Shown: piece by piece, positions 51,465-64,000 of the stretch
Position numbering within the stretch: position 1 is the first letter of the stretch
How the letters are laid out: each line of letters starts with the position of its first letter
Assembly: GCA_013397455.1 (NCBI GenBank)
Contig: VYZB01000190.1
Span: 551,220 to 615,219, forward strand
Direction of reading: 5' to 3'
Source: Crotophaga sulcirostris
Lineage: Eukaryota > Chordata > Aves > Cuculiformes > Crotophagidae
Length of the DNA: 64,000 nucleotides
The notes under the pieces: generated by a model
Databases searched by the model: none
What the model was told of the DNA's origin: nothing
What the model saw: the letters and a program-made list of their open reading frames with translations, nothing else
Translations under genes and position numbers: made by a program

Positions 51465-53088
51465 CTGTAATAAACACATTTTACAAAACAGTAAGTTTTG
51501 ACAGTATTTCATTTCATTGATCAGCACGTATGTTCAGTTGATGACTTACTGATAATACCTTATTGGCCTAATTTCATTTCATTAATGAATACTAATTTCT
51601 TGTTCTTTTTATATATTCAAAAGCTTTTATTTTGTGCTGGTTTTTTTTGCTTTAGGACTGTCCTTAGGGAACTCATGTGCAAATATTTAGGTACTCTAAA
51701 AATATTTAATTGACTTTGCAAGCAGAGCAAATACTGTATGGTGTAATTTTCCCCATAAAATTTATTCATTGCATTGTTAGAAAGGCAGTGTTTTCAGCTG
51801 CAACTTAGCTTACTTGATTATTTAGTACAGGAAACAAGGACTACCAAGCATCATTTAAATGTACAGCTTCAAGGGTTAATTCTGAGAACAAACTTTACAT
51901 GGAAAGATACGAGACTGATCAAGCCAAGATTAATGCTGGATAGCAGTAGCAAAATATTTCAGTTTTAGGCCCACAGGAGTCCCAGTGCAAATTGTTCCTG
52001 TGAATCTAAACCCTTCATCAATCAGATGTAAATTACAGCATGCATGACTGGCTGCCTTTTCCATTCTAGAGTTCCCTACAGAGAACAAGAGAGCTAACTG
52101 CTACAGAGGCTCAACTAAACTGCAGTCTCTTTTTTGCTCCCTTGAGGATATATTCCAGCACATCAGAAGAGACAGCATTCAGTTGTATTCCACATCAGGA
52201 GATCTTACAAAATCATAGTCAACGAGTCAAGCCAGCACCTTCTAGAAAAACTTATAATAAAGGGAAGCAGGAAAGGGGCCTTGGGGGAGAGATACACTGA
52301 TGCAAAATTAAAAGCTTTCCTACTAAAAATAATTTACTAACTGCATGTCCAACTTTCCTTCAATAGCTGTCCCTTAAAATTGATCATAAGAGAGAGAATA
52401 CTCACATAAGGATAAATTCTTTATAAAGAATTGGAGCATAAGACTTAATCCCAATATTCACATGAAACTGGCTATCATAGACTTCCATACGTAACAGGAG
52501 GGCCAAAACCAGATTTTAAGGAATAAATCAAATATAGAGCTGTTGAACCACGTAACAGTGGATACCTAAGCTACCATGCAGTAGAACATTACCATTAACT
52601 GAATTTCAGCCACAAGGGTGGAAGCTGAAATTCTGCTGTGCTTGTGATCTTCACTCACCTAATTATGGGCACAGTTAATGTATGAATAGACCCTACGATC
52701 CGTAAAAGCAAACCACAAGTGTCAAGCTCTGTGAAGTAAAATCAGAAGATGACTAGAACAGCTGAGAAAAGGCGTGGCTTAATGTAGTATTTCTCAAATT
52801 TGGTACAAAATCATGACTTCTTTTTGTCTCACTTGCCTTCATGAAACTTTCTGAGTCAGCAGCAACTCAATTTATGCAGAGCAAAGGCTGCTAACAACTA
52901 GCTGAAAGTATTTACATTAACTTACCTGTCATAGAGTACTAGAGCTGCCGCTTAATTATAGATAGTTAGCAGTTTGATAGCTGAGGTAAACAGCTGAATC
53001 TTGTAATTATCTGACCTATTATCGCCTCTCATTCCCAGTAGGAATTCCTCTGAGACCTATTTAGGAACTGTCATCTACTACTGGTTGC
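51465..53088. other. AT-rich noncoding DNA
   Basis: No gene is recognised. A perfect 10-bp inverted repeat (GAATTTCAGC at 52,601-52,610 and its complement at 52,624-52,633, 13-base spacer) is the only structure noted. Confidence 0.5.
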
Positions 53089-53352
53089 CCTGGTTTAGCC
53101 CCAGCTGGCAACTAAGTACCATGTGTTTGCTCACTTGGTCCTTCCCCACTCTGATGGGATAAGGAGAAGAATACGAGAGAAAACTGTAAAACTCGTGGGT
53201 TGGGACAAGGACAGCTTAATAGAACAGAAAAGCAAGAGAAAAAATAATAACAATTTAAAAATATACAAAATGAGTAATGAACAATGCAACTGCTCAGGAC
53301 CTGTAAACTGATGCCCAGTCTGTTCCTGAGCAATGATCCATGCTGAGCATAG
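53089..53352. mobile_element. Avian LTR-like fragment, one end present
   Basis: It opens CCTGGTTTAGCCCCAGCTGG then CAACTAAGTACCATG, followed by AACTCGTGGGTTGGGACAAG, GACAGCTTAATAGAACAG, AACAATGCAACTGCTC, GATGCCCAGTCTG and GAGCAATGATCC. The order matches the first half of avian LTRs related to the one at 29.5-30.25 kb, and both copies share orientation and the GTTTAGCC...CAACTAA/CAGCTAA start. The second half, with the ATGACGT...GGAATA and GGTCA blocks, is missing. The frames at 53,112-53,333 and 53,123-53,311 lie inside and are not genes. Confidence 0.7.
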
Positions 53353-54510
53353 ATCTCACTCAGAAAAACAACTTGTAACCACTAACCTTTCAGTAGTTAT
53401 CTGAACTCCAGGGTTTTCATCAAGTTAGAGTAAAATGGTTACTACTGAATAGTTCACTATTACCATATGTTTTTGATGATGCTCAAATATTTCAGCAAAC
53501 CATTTCTTTGCCAGCTCTTCAGAAAGTAGCCAACTATATGACATAGTTTCATAAAGATAACTTTGAATGGATTTGCATGAAATCTCTTCATGACAAACAG
53601 CATCCACTAGATTAAACAGAAAATGAGCCACAAGATGCCTTATGATGCATGCACTCTAGTTGTGCTTTCATTAAGGGAGAGGTTTTGTTACTTTTTCTCA
53701 CAGCAATTGATTTGATGTGACCCAGATTTTAAGAATTTTGAAACTGTTTACAGGTTGTTGTTACAATATTTGCCTGTTGAAATTTCAAAATTCTAGCAAT
53801 TACCACTTTCGTCCATATATTTTGCCACAGACTCATCTTGTGAAATTCTACTAATGGCTTCTGTTTATGACCCATTCTCAAAATGAATATTGCGTTTTTG
53901 AAACTCTGTTATGATCAGTTTATGTTTTCTCTTGATTTACCCACGTATTGCTCAGGGAACCTACGACACTAAAGACACAAGAAACTCTAAAACCAAACTG
54001 AAGACAAAAAGAAGTATGTAGTTTTACATGAGAAAATAAAATTAATTCCACTGCTATTTTTTCATTAAGACAAGTCATTAAAATTACACTTGTTTCTGTC
54101 AATGACCAGCATAAGAAATCACAGGTGTATTCATAACCAAGAGATTTACAATCTGAATAAAAACTTCGTGCACAATTACCACAAACTACCAAAAGTTATC
54201 ACTCAAGCACACCCTCCTCTCTCACCTTTCTCCCTCTCTACCTCTGCCCTGAGAAAAGCACCAACCCTAAAGCAAGTCCATACAGTAAATATAGGCCTGA
54301 AGTCACTCAAGCACACTTTACTCAAGAAGCTGGATGTAAGCCAGCTGTAGTCTGGGAGCAATTTCAGCATGTTCGTACAGTATTGCATGCAGATTTGTAA
54401 GCCCTGCCTCTCAACATTCCCCATGATGTTCACCAGAACCTTTGCTACTGTTATTTATTTTATTTGGAAGGTACTCAGATGCAATGGTGATGAGCCGCAG
54501 TACAAAACCC
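53353..54510. other. Noncoding DNA with an unrecognised minus-strand frame
   Basis: The minus-strand frame 53,425-53,631 (68 codons) contains NLVDAVCHEEISCKSIQ and ELAKKWFAEIFEHHQKHM. It looks less random than its neighbours, but stops interrupt every frame upstream and I know no matching family. It could be a decayed transposase or retroelement piece. Confidence 0.2.
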
Positions 54511-54560
54511 TGTGAGAGAGAGTGAGAGAGTGTGAGACAGAGATGAGAATGAGAATAAAG
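54511..54560. repeat. (GA)n-rich imperfect microsatellite
   Basis: GTGAGAGAGAGTGAGAGAG, GTGAGACAGAGATGAGAATG and similar units run for about 50 bases. Confidence 0.8.
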
Positions 54561-57500
54561 ACATTTTTATTACATTTGCCTTAGTTTGGAATTCGTAATT
54601 CAGAAATCCTCTGAACAATGGACTTAAACTGCAGTCAGCAATTCAAGAGGAACAGATTCCTCACATTAGCCTCTTGGTGTGTGGTGCCAAAAGGTCAAAA
54701 ACATTGAATACGATTTAAATGTGTAAGTTGAGATTCTGTACAGAAACCACACATCCTGAAGTGGTGTGAGAAATGACCACAAGCCCTTTTAACACTAGTT
54801 TCTGTCACAAAGAAAATCTTCTCTAACACCAATCTCCTGATTATATTTTGCTATTCCACTAGTTAAAAATGTAAGGGAGGAAACTGCATCCTCTTATAGC
54901 CTGAGTATTCTCTGGTCTGCTCTCAAGGGACCTTTAAATATTAGGCTTTGGACACCTAATTTTGTTCCCTTATTTTGGGATGCTACAAAATTGAGAACTA
55001 AATCATAATATTATTTATTTTATTGTAGTAAAAGGTTTCTGAAATCTATTTGTTTCATGCACATATATAAAGAATATACCCCATATTTATACTCTCTTCC
55101 TGTATGTGCATAAAATTGCCACGAATAAAATGAGTCACAGTTTATTCTTCCTATCTGATAAGAAAGTTTTAAGCCTTTTTATGGAGTGATAAAACAGAAC
55201 ACAAATTTTATAATTTATGGTTCACAGGATGCAACAATTGATATTATATAGAAATTTAATCAATCTTGCAGAGCTCACAGACATATCACAGCAGGAGGTT
55301 CTTTTGACATTTCATGGAGAACTAGATAAGATGAGGTGCAATATGTGTGCATATTGCAGTATGTTATGTATTTTCTTAAGCTTTTATCCTTTCAGGAGTC
55401 ATTGTCATCTTGAAGGAATCATTCCTTTAAAAAGTTCTAAATACATGGAAGATTGAAGCTTCAACTTCTGTTTGAAATAAAACAGAGCTAGAATTACCTG
55501 CAGAGGTAGCCAATTTTTTTGCCTGATACAGACTTCACAAAACGGAGACACATCTTTAACACTTTTTCTGTACCTCTTGAAATCTGTCAGGTATACAGCA
55601 CTTGGCTGTTTTAACATAATCTGGCTACAACCCTAATGTCATGTAAAGTTATGGCTGGGAACATTTCACCACGAAGTCTATCAAGGACAAAAAAAGTCGA
55701 CTCAAAGTCATGGACCCTTACTTACCCATCCACAGCTACACCATTTCTAAATTTCCAGCAACTAAGAACTAAGCCTGAAGAGTGGAATATAAAACTATTA
55801 TTTCCATTCTAAATTTTAATATACTTATTTGCAATATGTTGTTTTATGTAATGAATAGACAGTGGTATAATTCTACTTCATCTTGCAGTATTCCATTATT
55901 CTTAATTGAAACAATTTTGCCTCTGAAACCAGTTTACATCACAGTGCCATTATTATGACTATTCAGTAAACCTACTTATACACTATTATGATATTAGTGC
56001 TTGATGGACTGAACATCTGAAGCTTCAGATACTTTATCATAAACCTGTGATTATGGCTGTTAACACAGCTTCTCATTAGGAATGCAGGCAGCTATGTAGA
56101 CCTTCTGATAAACATTATCTGATACATTATTAAACATTTTGTGTTGCTATTATCAAATTTATAATTTGTTGATTTTTCTCATTTCCTACCACTGTTTCTT
56201 AAATGCCAGAGTTGTCACTTAAATAAACAATACTCACTTTTTCAGTGGAATCAAATTCCATCTTCAAAGAGCTACCTTAGGAAATATCTTAAAGATAAAT
56301 ATAAAATACCAGAAATAGCTCAAAATTATATATTTGGACAGATAACATGCAACCATCTTAATGCAATGCTCTACTATATTATTAGGCGACAATCTTTCTT
56401 GAGATTATGCAGCAGGAAAAAGAATCACAGCCATAAATGACTCTGAGTGTATCTGGATTAAACACTTTTTTAAGATGTCTTTTCCCAGTAAAAATATACA
56501 GCATTTGTGTCTTTGTTTTACTTCAAGTGAAACTTTGCTGTCTTAAATTACATGTAAAAAAATTATCAACCCCGTAAAGAGCCTAAATGCAGTAAACTAA
56601 TGATTAATGATTGAGGATGGGCTACCACTGACAGGTGCCTGGTTGAAGAGGTTTCCATTCTTATCTGCTTTGTCCCCAGGGAAGGAAGGACAGCGACATT
56701 CATTAAACATCTGCAGAACTTCCATGGTTTAAATAAAGCCTTGGGTATTAAGATAAACTCACACAGGTGGGGTTTTTTTGTAAACAGAAATAGCCGAGCA
56801 GCAATTCAATAAGCGATTTTCCCATGTCTGGAGCAGAGACTGGACAGAGACAGCCAAAATGGACAGGTAGGAGTAAGAGATGAAAAGAATCACCCCAAGA
56901 TGAGCATTCACCTCTGTGAGGTAGAACCCTGAGACAATAAATGGTTTGCAAAGTAGCATATACAATTTGCATATTCCCTAACCTCCTGATCACTGAAGCT
57001 TACTGAACAAAACTAAATCCAAAAATAGTTATGTGGTAAAGTTCTGGTTTAAGTAATACAGAAATAATAGTGACTCTTTAGATTCCAAAGGTAAAGGTAT
57101 TGATGCTTCCTTATATTTATGGATTAGATAACTTCATCCTTTTATATCCTGCCAAGTACTGTAAGCTTATTTGGTTTTAGTCAATAAAGAAAATTCCATT
57201 CCAAAATAAATCCCCAAGGTGATCACTAAGTTTTCATTATTTTTCAACTTTTTTTTTGTTTGTTTCAATATAATTAAAAATTATGGTAGCAAACAACCTA
57301 TTTAAAAACCATAGAAATCAGCCATCTTCTTAGGAGTCTAAAATCACGAACAGCTAATTTTTTTCAATCTAACCTGTACCATGGTAAGATATCAACCCTG
57401 GTCAAAAGTTTTGAGTGGTTTATAAAAGTCTATCTATGATTTCTCTGAGCAATTTTTTTATTTACCATTGTTAGACCTGGGAAGTTGCAATTTGGGCTCT

Positions 57501-60205
57501 ACATGTCAGTATTTGCCAGCAAAGCACAAAACTTCATCTGGAGAAATAGAGCATGAAATCACTTTCTCACCCTGCTTCTGTGCATCATACCTCACAACAC
57601 TGAAATTTAAAAAAAAAAATCCACACCACTACTAAAGTGGTGTAAAAATAAGTTGTCAGATTATTTTCTCAACTCAAAATCAAATCCAGAAGTACACACT
57701 TTCATTGGCAGCTGGGAATCTGAACACATCATTGCAATTGCTGTGTTACCTTTACCTTTTATTTTCCGTAACTAAAAACAAAGGCCAAAAGAACCTCTGA
57801 AAATGAGACTTACAATGCAGAGGAACACTATCTGGATTCTGAGAAAAGAGACCTAAGCAAAACAGTCCTACATAGTTCATTGGGAGGTTCATATAAGCTT
57901 CCAAAATAAGAACATAGTACATTCCTCTTTCTTCAACATCAGCAGAGCTGCTTCAAACTAGACATCTTTCACTTCTTTTAGAATCTCACTTATAATGGGC
58001 CAAAGCATAAGTGAGCAGATGGTAAAAAATTGCTCTACATGATGCAGATTTATTGGTGAAAACAGTTATTCATAAGACTTTTGGTGTAAGAAATCAGATA
58101 TACAAGAAAAAAAATTAAAAGTAATGTTTTGGACCAACTTGCTTAAGCAGTTCAAATACTATTTCTGGTTTGAAAGTTTTTCTGCTTACCCTATTGGAAG
58201 TCATCATTCTCCATTTTTACTACCATCTCAATCTAGGTCTCATCATTTTCCATTTTTATTTCAGTTTCAACTCTTATTCAAGTTCAGTTTCACCTTTGCA
58301 TGGAAAGTGAGAAGCAAAAGGACATTCCTAACTCCTTCTCTTCCTCCCAAGCTGTGAAACTGTTGTCATCAACCTTTGGAGGACGTGACACTGACATCCC
58401 AAAGGTATCCCCTGATATTGGTCTGCAATTAGAGGTGAGAGGTATGAGTGAAGGGTGAATGGGAGTGACCTTGCTGATCTGGCAAGATGTATGTGCACCA
58501 AGAGAAGGCCTATCTAAGCTTCCTCCCTTACGTGAACACCACAATGTAAGGAAAAGCCATAGTTCAGTCCTGTCTTGCTTCTGCTTCTTATTCTGGGCTT
58601 CAGATCAGCTACGTAGTGTTTTATGGGAAAAAATACAACAAGACAGCAACAACAAAACCTAACCAGTGAAGAAATCTAACGACTTGAAGAAGTCTGGTAC
58701 ACTTAAAGGAGATATAAACTCTTATGTAGTATCAAAGCTGCTTAAAGGTTTTCACAGTTCTAGGAAGATTTTTTTCATACAAAGTAAAGTCTCAAAACCA
58801 GGCTCCTGTCACTCTGTTAGAAACTAGTATAATTAAAAGTATAAATTTAAACTACTAGGTATGTGTTGGAGAAGCAGAAACAAAAAATAAGTTAAAGCTT
58901 CTTCATTTGTAGCTGCTTACTCAGGCCTTCTTTGACTGGCATAGTTGATTAAGAGAACTATTTATCAGTCAGATGACAGCTATGTTCTTGTCTGCTGCAT
59001 TCTGTTCAAACTTCTTCTGTCCTGTCTTTATCCTTTAATCCTTTGCTGCTTCTCTGTTCACCTCTATCTTTTATTTTATTGTTGAAGGGAAAAAAAAGAG
59101 AAAGCAGGTTTTAATTTGTACTCCATGTTTCCCTCAAATTAGAGGGAAACACTCATTAAAAAGGCATAGAGTCTGGATACAGTGGTTAGTTGACAGTTTC
59201 TTGTCATCTGCTCCAGAGATGTAGCCATAACTGCAATTGCCTGTTGCCTAGAAGAAGGGTATACAATTGTGGGTCTTACTTCCCTGGTGCCTTTTTCATT
59301 CTTGATCAGACTGCTTTAGTCACCAAGGTTCTCAAGCTGGACACATCCTGAATATTTAAATCATGTTTAAAGAGGGAAGGTCTCCCACTGTTGTAAACAG
59401 AGCTTACATTTTTACAGGGATTTGAAAGCTAAGGTGTCCACATAGTGTTGCGAAACCCTAATGTAACTTGGAAGCTGTATATTTCGAAGGAGATGAAAAG
59501 ATGAACATAGGAGGAGCTGATAAAACAAAATTCAGGCTTTTTGCATTGGATCATTAAGCACAATTAGTTGCACCACCCTTGTTACAAAGCAATAAGAGTA
59601 AGCACTACAGATGTACTAAAGGACAGTACATCATTGATAACCAATCTATATTCAGCTTCCTACTACCTGTAAATCTAAACAGTATGTTTCTTTTAAACAG
59701 GCTTGGAAAGTGGCTCCCAGGATACCTTTAGGGAATGTGTACTTTTAAAACTAATTAATCACTAGATGTCATCACCACTCCACTGCATATGAAACAGCAG
59801 TTCTCTGGCACTTAAAAATCTTAGGCAGAAAGAAGTATGAGTAAAACGGCTTAAGAGAAATATAAATTCAGTGCAAGATAGATTAGCAGGAGTTAATTCC
59901 AAATACAAATGGGCAATTTAGTTTCCTTTATTATTTGCACTATTTTCATGCATATCAACTGAGAAGCAGTTCCTTTTTCCCCTTTATGTAACACATTGAG
60001 TGAATGCTCTTTTGGGGGAAGTGGACTTGCAGACATGTATTGTAGGAATAAAGACCGTTTAAGCTCTCTGCCCATGTACAACAGCCCTAAGATCCTTGCC
60101 AATACGGTGTTTTATAGTGAAGAAAGACAACATTTTTTTCCAAATATGGATCTTCTTTGTCATATGTACAAACAGAAGTAGGACACCAAAGCATGAATTT
60201 TCACT
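54561..60205. other. AT-rich noncoding DNA
   Basis: No gene or clear repeat family is recognised. Near 58,200-58,260 a diverged direct repeat (CATCATTCTCCATTTTTA then CATCATTTTCCATTTTTA) gives a short periodic peptide in one frame. Two overlapping minus-strand frames at 56,748-56,993 have hydrophobic stretches but no recognisable motif. Confidence 0.5.
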
Positions 60206-60288
60206 AGTGACCCTAAGGCAGAATATGAACTGAGGTCTCCAGAGGGGAAAGGCTAATGCACTAACCTACTGCACCACCAAGTCCCCTT
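60206..60288 (-). mobile_element. tRNA-derived SINE fragment (MIR-like)
   Basis: The minus strand reads GGTGGTGCAGTAGGTTAGTG, then CATTAGCCTTTCCCCTCTGG, then AGACCTCAGTTCATATTCTG. The first part matches a tRNA A box (TGGTGCAGTAGG against TRGCNNAGYNGG, one mismatch), and a degenerate B box follows at the expected distance. This is the head of an old tRNA-derived SINE. A folded, functional tRNA is not supported because the acceptor and anticodon arms are not preserved. Confidence 0.6.
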
Positions 60289-61313
60289 CACTTTCCAATT
60301 ATCACAGAACCTCTCCTATTGCTGTGACATTCTCCCTGCCACACAGGTCAAAAAGTGAGTTACTGTCAAAAGTGATTCATCTATCAGCTGGCTCAGGAAT
60401 TCTATAGAATAAAATGACTGCTGCTTTTCCTGAGTATGGCTGCAATTCTACAGCTTTACTTTCAGGTTTTTTATATCTGAAACCATGACTGCTTTTTCAT
60501 TTGCACAGTATCATGTCATATCAGATTTAGAGGCATTTTGTGAGAGGGGAAAAAAACTTAGTGGTGTCTCTTTCATAATAAAGTTCACATTTATAGTTAC
60601 TACAAAACAAAGAGCTCTGTTCAAATAGCTTTATTTCTAATATATAAAAGGATGTATGAGAAGTCTGTTTTAAAATATGTAGCCATATTACAAATGTGAT
60701 CCAAATATATTTGTTTTTCTAGCATGCATTTTCATTATGAAAAGTAAGCTGCTTATGTACTCAGAAAAGTAACACATACTTAAAACCGAAAATGCCATGA
60801 TATTTTTTTCTTCCCTAACTTTCCTTTATCCTACACCTTATAAAAATAAATATCAAGTGACACTATGCAATGATTCACAAAAGTAGCTTATTTGTACAAA
60901 ATCCCTACCATTCATGTCCTGACTAAAATCATATTTTCAAACTTAGATTACTTCTATGTTGAGAAGACATTTCCCCAAATACTCTGTATGAGACTTCTCT
61001 TCCTTGAAAGATTTAATAATTTAGTACTGCAGATTAAACAACACTGAGTGGTTTCAACCTGTGAATGCTTTTTGCTCTCTTTGTAAGGTTATTGGCTTCA
61101 TTTTGTCTCAAATCATCACACAAGCTTACTAAATATGCTAAATATTTATGAAGTTCTTGGCCTCAATGGTATGAATCACTGAGTACAAAATTAGATATTT
61201 AGCAGATTAATCAAGTCTCCATTTTATACCAACAGTTAACTGCAGTTATTTTGGTGTTTAAAGACTTTCTTTTCTCCTAAACTTCCAGTCACACTCTCCT
61301 TGCAAGCCCAGGC
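60289..61313. other. AT-rich noncoding DNA
   Basis: No gene or repeat family is recognised in this stretch. Confidence 0.5.
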
Positions 61314-61353
61314 AAAAAAAAACCCAAAAGCAAACCAAACAAAAAAAAAAAAA
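61314..61353. repeat. A/C-rich low-complexity tract
   Basis: A9, CCCAAAAGCAAACCAAAC and A13 in series. It is similar in make-up to the tract at 30,979-31,061. Confidence 0.75.
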
Positions 61354-62912
61354 CTTACATAATTTCAGGGTGCTTTAATACAGTTGCTTATGCGGACTGT
61401 TATGTAAATGGGGTCTGTAAGTCAAGATGCTCCACGAATAGTTTGCCTTCAAAAAATTCCACCCAGGGCTCTGCCAGCTTCATTGATCCTACTGCAGCTG
61501 TATCAGTGCTGTGTAATCACTTCCCTGCCGATCCCCTGTATTTGTTTCACACAGACGTAGTGCGTATAAAACAACCATTAGAAAAGTATTCACTTGCTTT
61601 TTTCCTAAATATTTAAAAGTCCTGTAAATTTACCATGTATTGGTCGTATAGAGCTAATTTACCTTGTACAACTTTACCTTTATAAGAGATTTTTAAGGTC
61701 AACCATTTGCTAGTACATCTTCAGACATCAAGTAATAATTAACAAAATGTTGCTAAAACACCTGGCAGAATGCTTATGAATTTTTTTCTTCATTAAAAAT
61801 CATAAGATGTTACTGACTTTTAAGAGATTTACTTCAAAAAAATCTAATTAGAAAGTTTCAATAACGAACCTGAAATAGAAATTTCCCTTTCTTTATAGAA
61901 CCAATCTTTCAAAAATTGTGAAATAAACAAGCCTCTGACCAAAAGAAACAAGATCACACTTTGTGTTTACTATCAGCGAATAAACATAAATGTGGTTTCT
62001 CACATGCAAAATATAATTTGGTTCAAGAAAGATTCTTGTGGAAAAGCTCAGAATTTAGTTGCCCTTTAAAATAATTGCTCCTCAACTAAAATTATTCTTA
62101 TTATCCAATAGCATTTTCCTGCATTATATATATAACTTTCAGCCATCTGCTTTTATTTAATGGCCTCATAATATGTGACATTGATACATCAATCTTTAAA
62201 TTACAGTATTTTTAGGGAAATCTTTATTTTACATATTATATGTGCTGTTTACTTATATTAATCAAAATTTCACTGCAAACAACAGAAAGAAAAGGAACAA
62301 TTACATGGACTAAAATATCATAGCAAAGACCTTAGATACCATTTCCTTAAAAGGAATTTTAAAATCCACCCTCTCTTGCTTTAAAATAAATAATGCTAAT
62401 GTTTTGGTCCATGAAAAACTATGTTGCAATTAGCTAGCACTACATAGTAAATTGATTTTTTAAAAAAGTTCCAAAAGCTACATTTTTTTTAATCAGCTAA
62501 AATATGTAGATAATATGTTGGTTTGATTGCATATAATATTTAGTCTTCATCAGCTGCTGGAAGATTTTCTGTGATTCAAAATATCCAGATTTTAAGCTAA
62601 CAACATGGAGTTCCTTTGGAAGAAGGAAAACATTTTAAAATAGCAATTACCACCACAATTGCAAATAGCTGAAAGTTTTTGAATTTTTTTATGGTCTGAT
62701 TCTAGGCTTGATTTGCAACATAATTTTTGATTGCATTCCTTGGTGAATCTTCTTGTTAACATTCGGGTTTTTCTTGTGTTTCTTTTTTTATTATCAGCAT
62801 GGGTAGAAACTGTCATCTAAAGACTGAGGAAACTCTAGGTCAAAAGAATCAGGAAGGATAAAGGTAAAGATTAAGAATTAGAGGCATTTGTGAGTCTTTC
62901 ATATGGATATCT
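61354..62912. other. Noncoding DNA
   Basis: No gene is recognised. The part at 61,370-61,590 is of higher complexity and balanced composition and could be tested for conservation. The rest is AT-rich. Confidence 0.45.
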
Positions 62913-63635
62913 CATGAAGTTCAACAACGGCAAGTGCAAGGTACGGAGAGTGGATTGAGAGCAGCCCTGAAGAAAAGGATTTGGGGGTGCTGGTGGATGG
63001 GAAGCTCAACATAAGCCAGCAATGTGCACTTGCAGCCCAGAAAGCCAGCTGTATCCTGGGTTGCATCAGAAGAATGTAGTGGTCACGGAAGGAGATTCTC
63101 CCCCTCAATTCTGCTCTCGTGAGACCTCACCTGGAGCAGGGTGCCCTGTTCTGGAGTCCTCAGCACAGGAAGGATGTGGATTTGTTAGCGTGATTCCAGA
63201 GGAGGGCCACAAAGATGATTGGGGGGTGGAGCCTCTCCCATAAGAGGACAGACTGAGGGAGCTGGGCTTGTTCACCCTAGAGAAGAGAAGAGAAGGCTCC
63301 AGGGAGACCTTACAGCAGTCTTCCAGTACTTAAAGAGGGCCTACAAGAAATACAAGGAGCAGCTTTTTATCAGGCAGTAACGGTTTTAAACTGAAAGAGG
63401 GCAAATTTAAGTTAGATATTAGGAAGTAATTTTTTCCTGTGAAGGTGGTGAGGCACTGGAACAGGTTGTCCAGAGAAGGCAGGGAAGCCCCATCCCTGGC
63501 AGTGTTCAAGGCCAGGTTGGATGAGGCTTTGATCAGCCTGATCCAGTGGGAGGTGTCCCTGCCCATAGCAGGGGGGTTGGAAGTAGGTGATCTTTAAGGT
63601 CCCTTCCAATCCAAACCATTCAATGATTCTATGAT
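62913..63635 (+). mobile_element. CR1 LINE 3' end with internal deletions
   Basis: A colinear match to avian CR1 with its own 3' terminus. It runs from GAAGTTCAACAACGGCAAG through GTGCTGGTGGATGGGAAGCT, GAGGAGGGCCACAAAGATGA, GAGAAGAGAAGAGAAGGCTC, GGTTTTAAACTGAAAGAGGG and GCACTGGAACAGGTTGTCC. It then passes GGGAGGTGTCCCTGCCCATA and GATCTTTAAGGTCCCTTCCA and ends ATGATTCTATGAT. By comparison with the family, a segment is missing between CAAGTGCAAGGT and GTGGATTGAGAGC, and another between TTTTTATCAGG and AACGGTTTTAAAC. The copy is 5' truncated, as is usual for CR1. Frames on either strand inside it are not genes. Confidence 0.95.
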
Positions 63636-64000
63636 AACCCATCTTCTTTAAAAATGCCTATAAAATATATTCCAAAGGGTTTTTCTAAGCAGATTTTATA
63701 AAGGAGTTACTCAACAAAATATTTTTTAGTTGGAATCAATTTATAAGGAAATATTAATAATTGCCCTAACAGAGTACTTTTAACTGTTATTCTTTGTTGC
63801 ATGTCACTTTAGAAGCTAAACTACAAAACAACCAGATCACCAGCTGAGTCGCCCTTTTATTTCCTTGTAATTCAAATGAACACAGTTCTTCGTCAGGCTG
63901 AAGGCAACATTCATAGTCCTAAATACATACTGTAAGCCCATACATAACTTCTTCAATTAGGTTTTCAGAAAATCTAATTGCTTGGTACCATCAATTGTAC
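63636..64000. other. AT-rich noncoding DNA
   Basis: Nothing is recognised in the last 365 bases. Confidence 0.5.

Noticed and set aside
56748..56993. Hydrophobic minus-strand frames resembling a membrane protein
   Set aside because: Two overlapping frames are equally open, no family motif is present, and T-rich DNA gives hydrophobic codons by default.
60206..60288. Possible tRNA gene on the minus strand
   Set aside because: An A box and a degenerate B box are present, but no cloverleaf can be drawn, and the sequence fits an old SINE head better.
63330..63642. Overlapping minus-strand frames at the end of the window
   Set aside because: They are antisense shadows of the CR1 element at 62,913-63,635.

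Overview
This window looks like nuclear DNA of a bird. It is AT-rich, poor in CpG and almost gene-free, as expected of a large intron or an intergenic desert. The bird assignment rests on two CR1 LINE copies, one ending in the typical ATGATTCTATGAT tail (about 63.6 kb), and on two LTR-like segments (about 29.5-30.2 kb and 53.1-53.35 kb) that match LTR families I know from avian genomes. I recognise no protein-coding gene. Nearly all open frames are short, lack homology that I can see, and behave as chance frames or antisense shadows of repeats.

Layout. Bases 1-28,346 form one contig, ending at a 26-base N gap (28,347-28,372). This contig is full of runs of seven or more A on the given strand, with almost no matching T runs. 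By hand count there are 25 A runs against 2 T runs in the first 3 kb, compared with 2 A runs and no T runs in 30-33 kb. The excess is patchy. A 42-bp tandem duplication (2,902-2,985) has one copy in which TG reads AA next to the A run. I read this as a consensus or assembly defect rather than biology, and sequence or ORFs from this contig should be used with care. Otherwise it holds unique AT-rich DNA, one MIR-like fragment, a poly(A) tract and one copy of an unclassified old repeat (about 14.5-14.75 kb).

The second contig (28,373-64,000) has ordinary composition. In order it holds an LTR-like element (29.5-30.25 kb), an A/C-rich tract (31.0 kb), a clear MIR SINE (32.2 kb), and an unrecognised 108-codon frame followed by a broken Ty3/gypsy-like gag-pro fossil (36.0-37.1 kb). 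It continues with a CR1 (38.9-39.5 kb), a cluster of inverted repeats (42.2 kb), a 38-bp palindrome and a G-quadruplex-type G tract (44.6-44.8 kb), and the second copy of the unclassified repeat (44.9-45.1 kb). Then come an (AAAT)n microsatellite with an unresolved base (48.7 kb), a possible 72-nt exon on the minus strand (51.4 kb), a second LTR fragment (53.1 kb), a tRNA-derived SINE (60.2 kb) and a CR1 with two internal deletions (62.9-63.6 kb).

No operon, RNA gene, CRISPR array or new defence or metabolic system is visible. The observations most worth a second look are the strand-biased A-run anomaly, the paired unclassified repeats, the hairpins and the possible exon.
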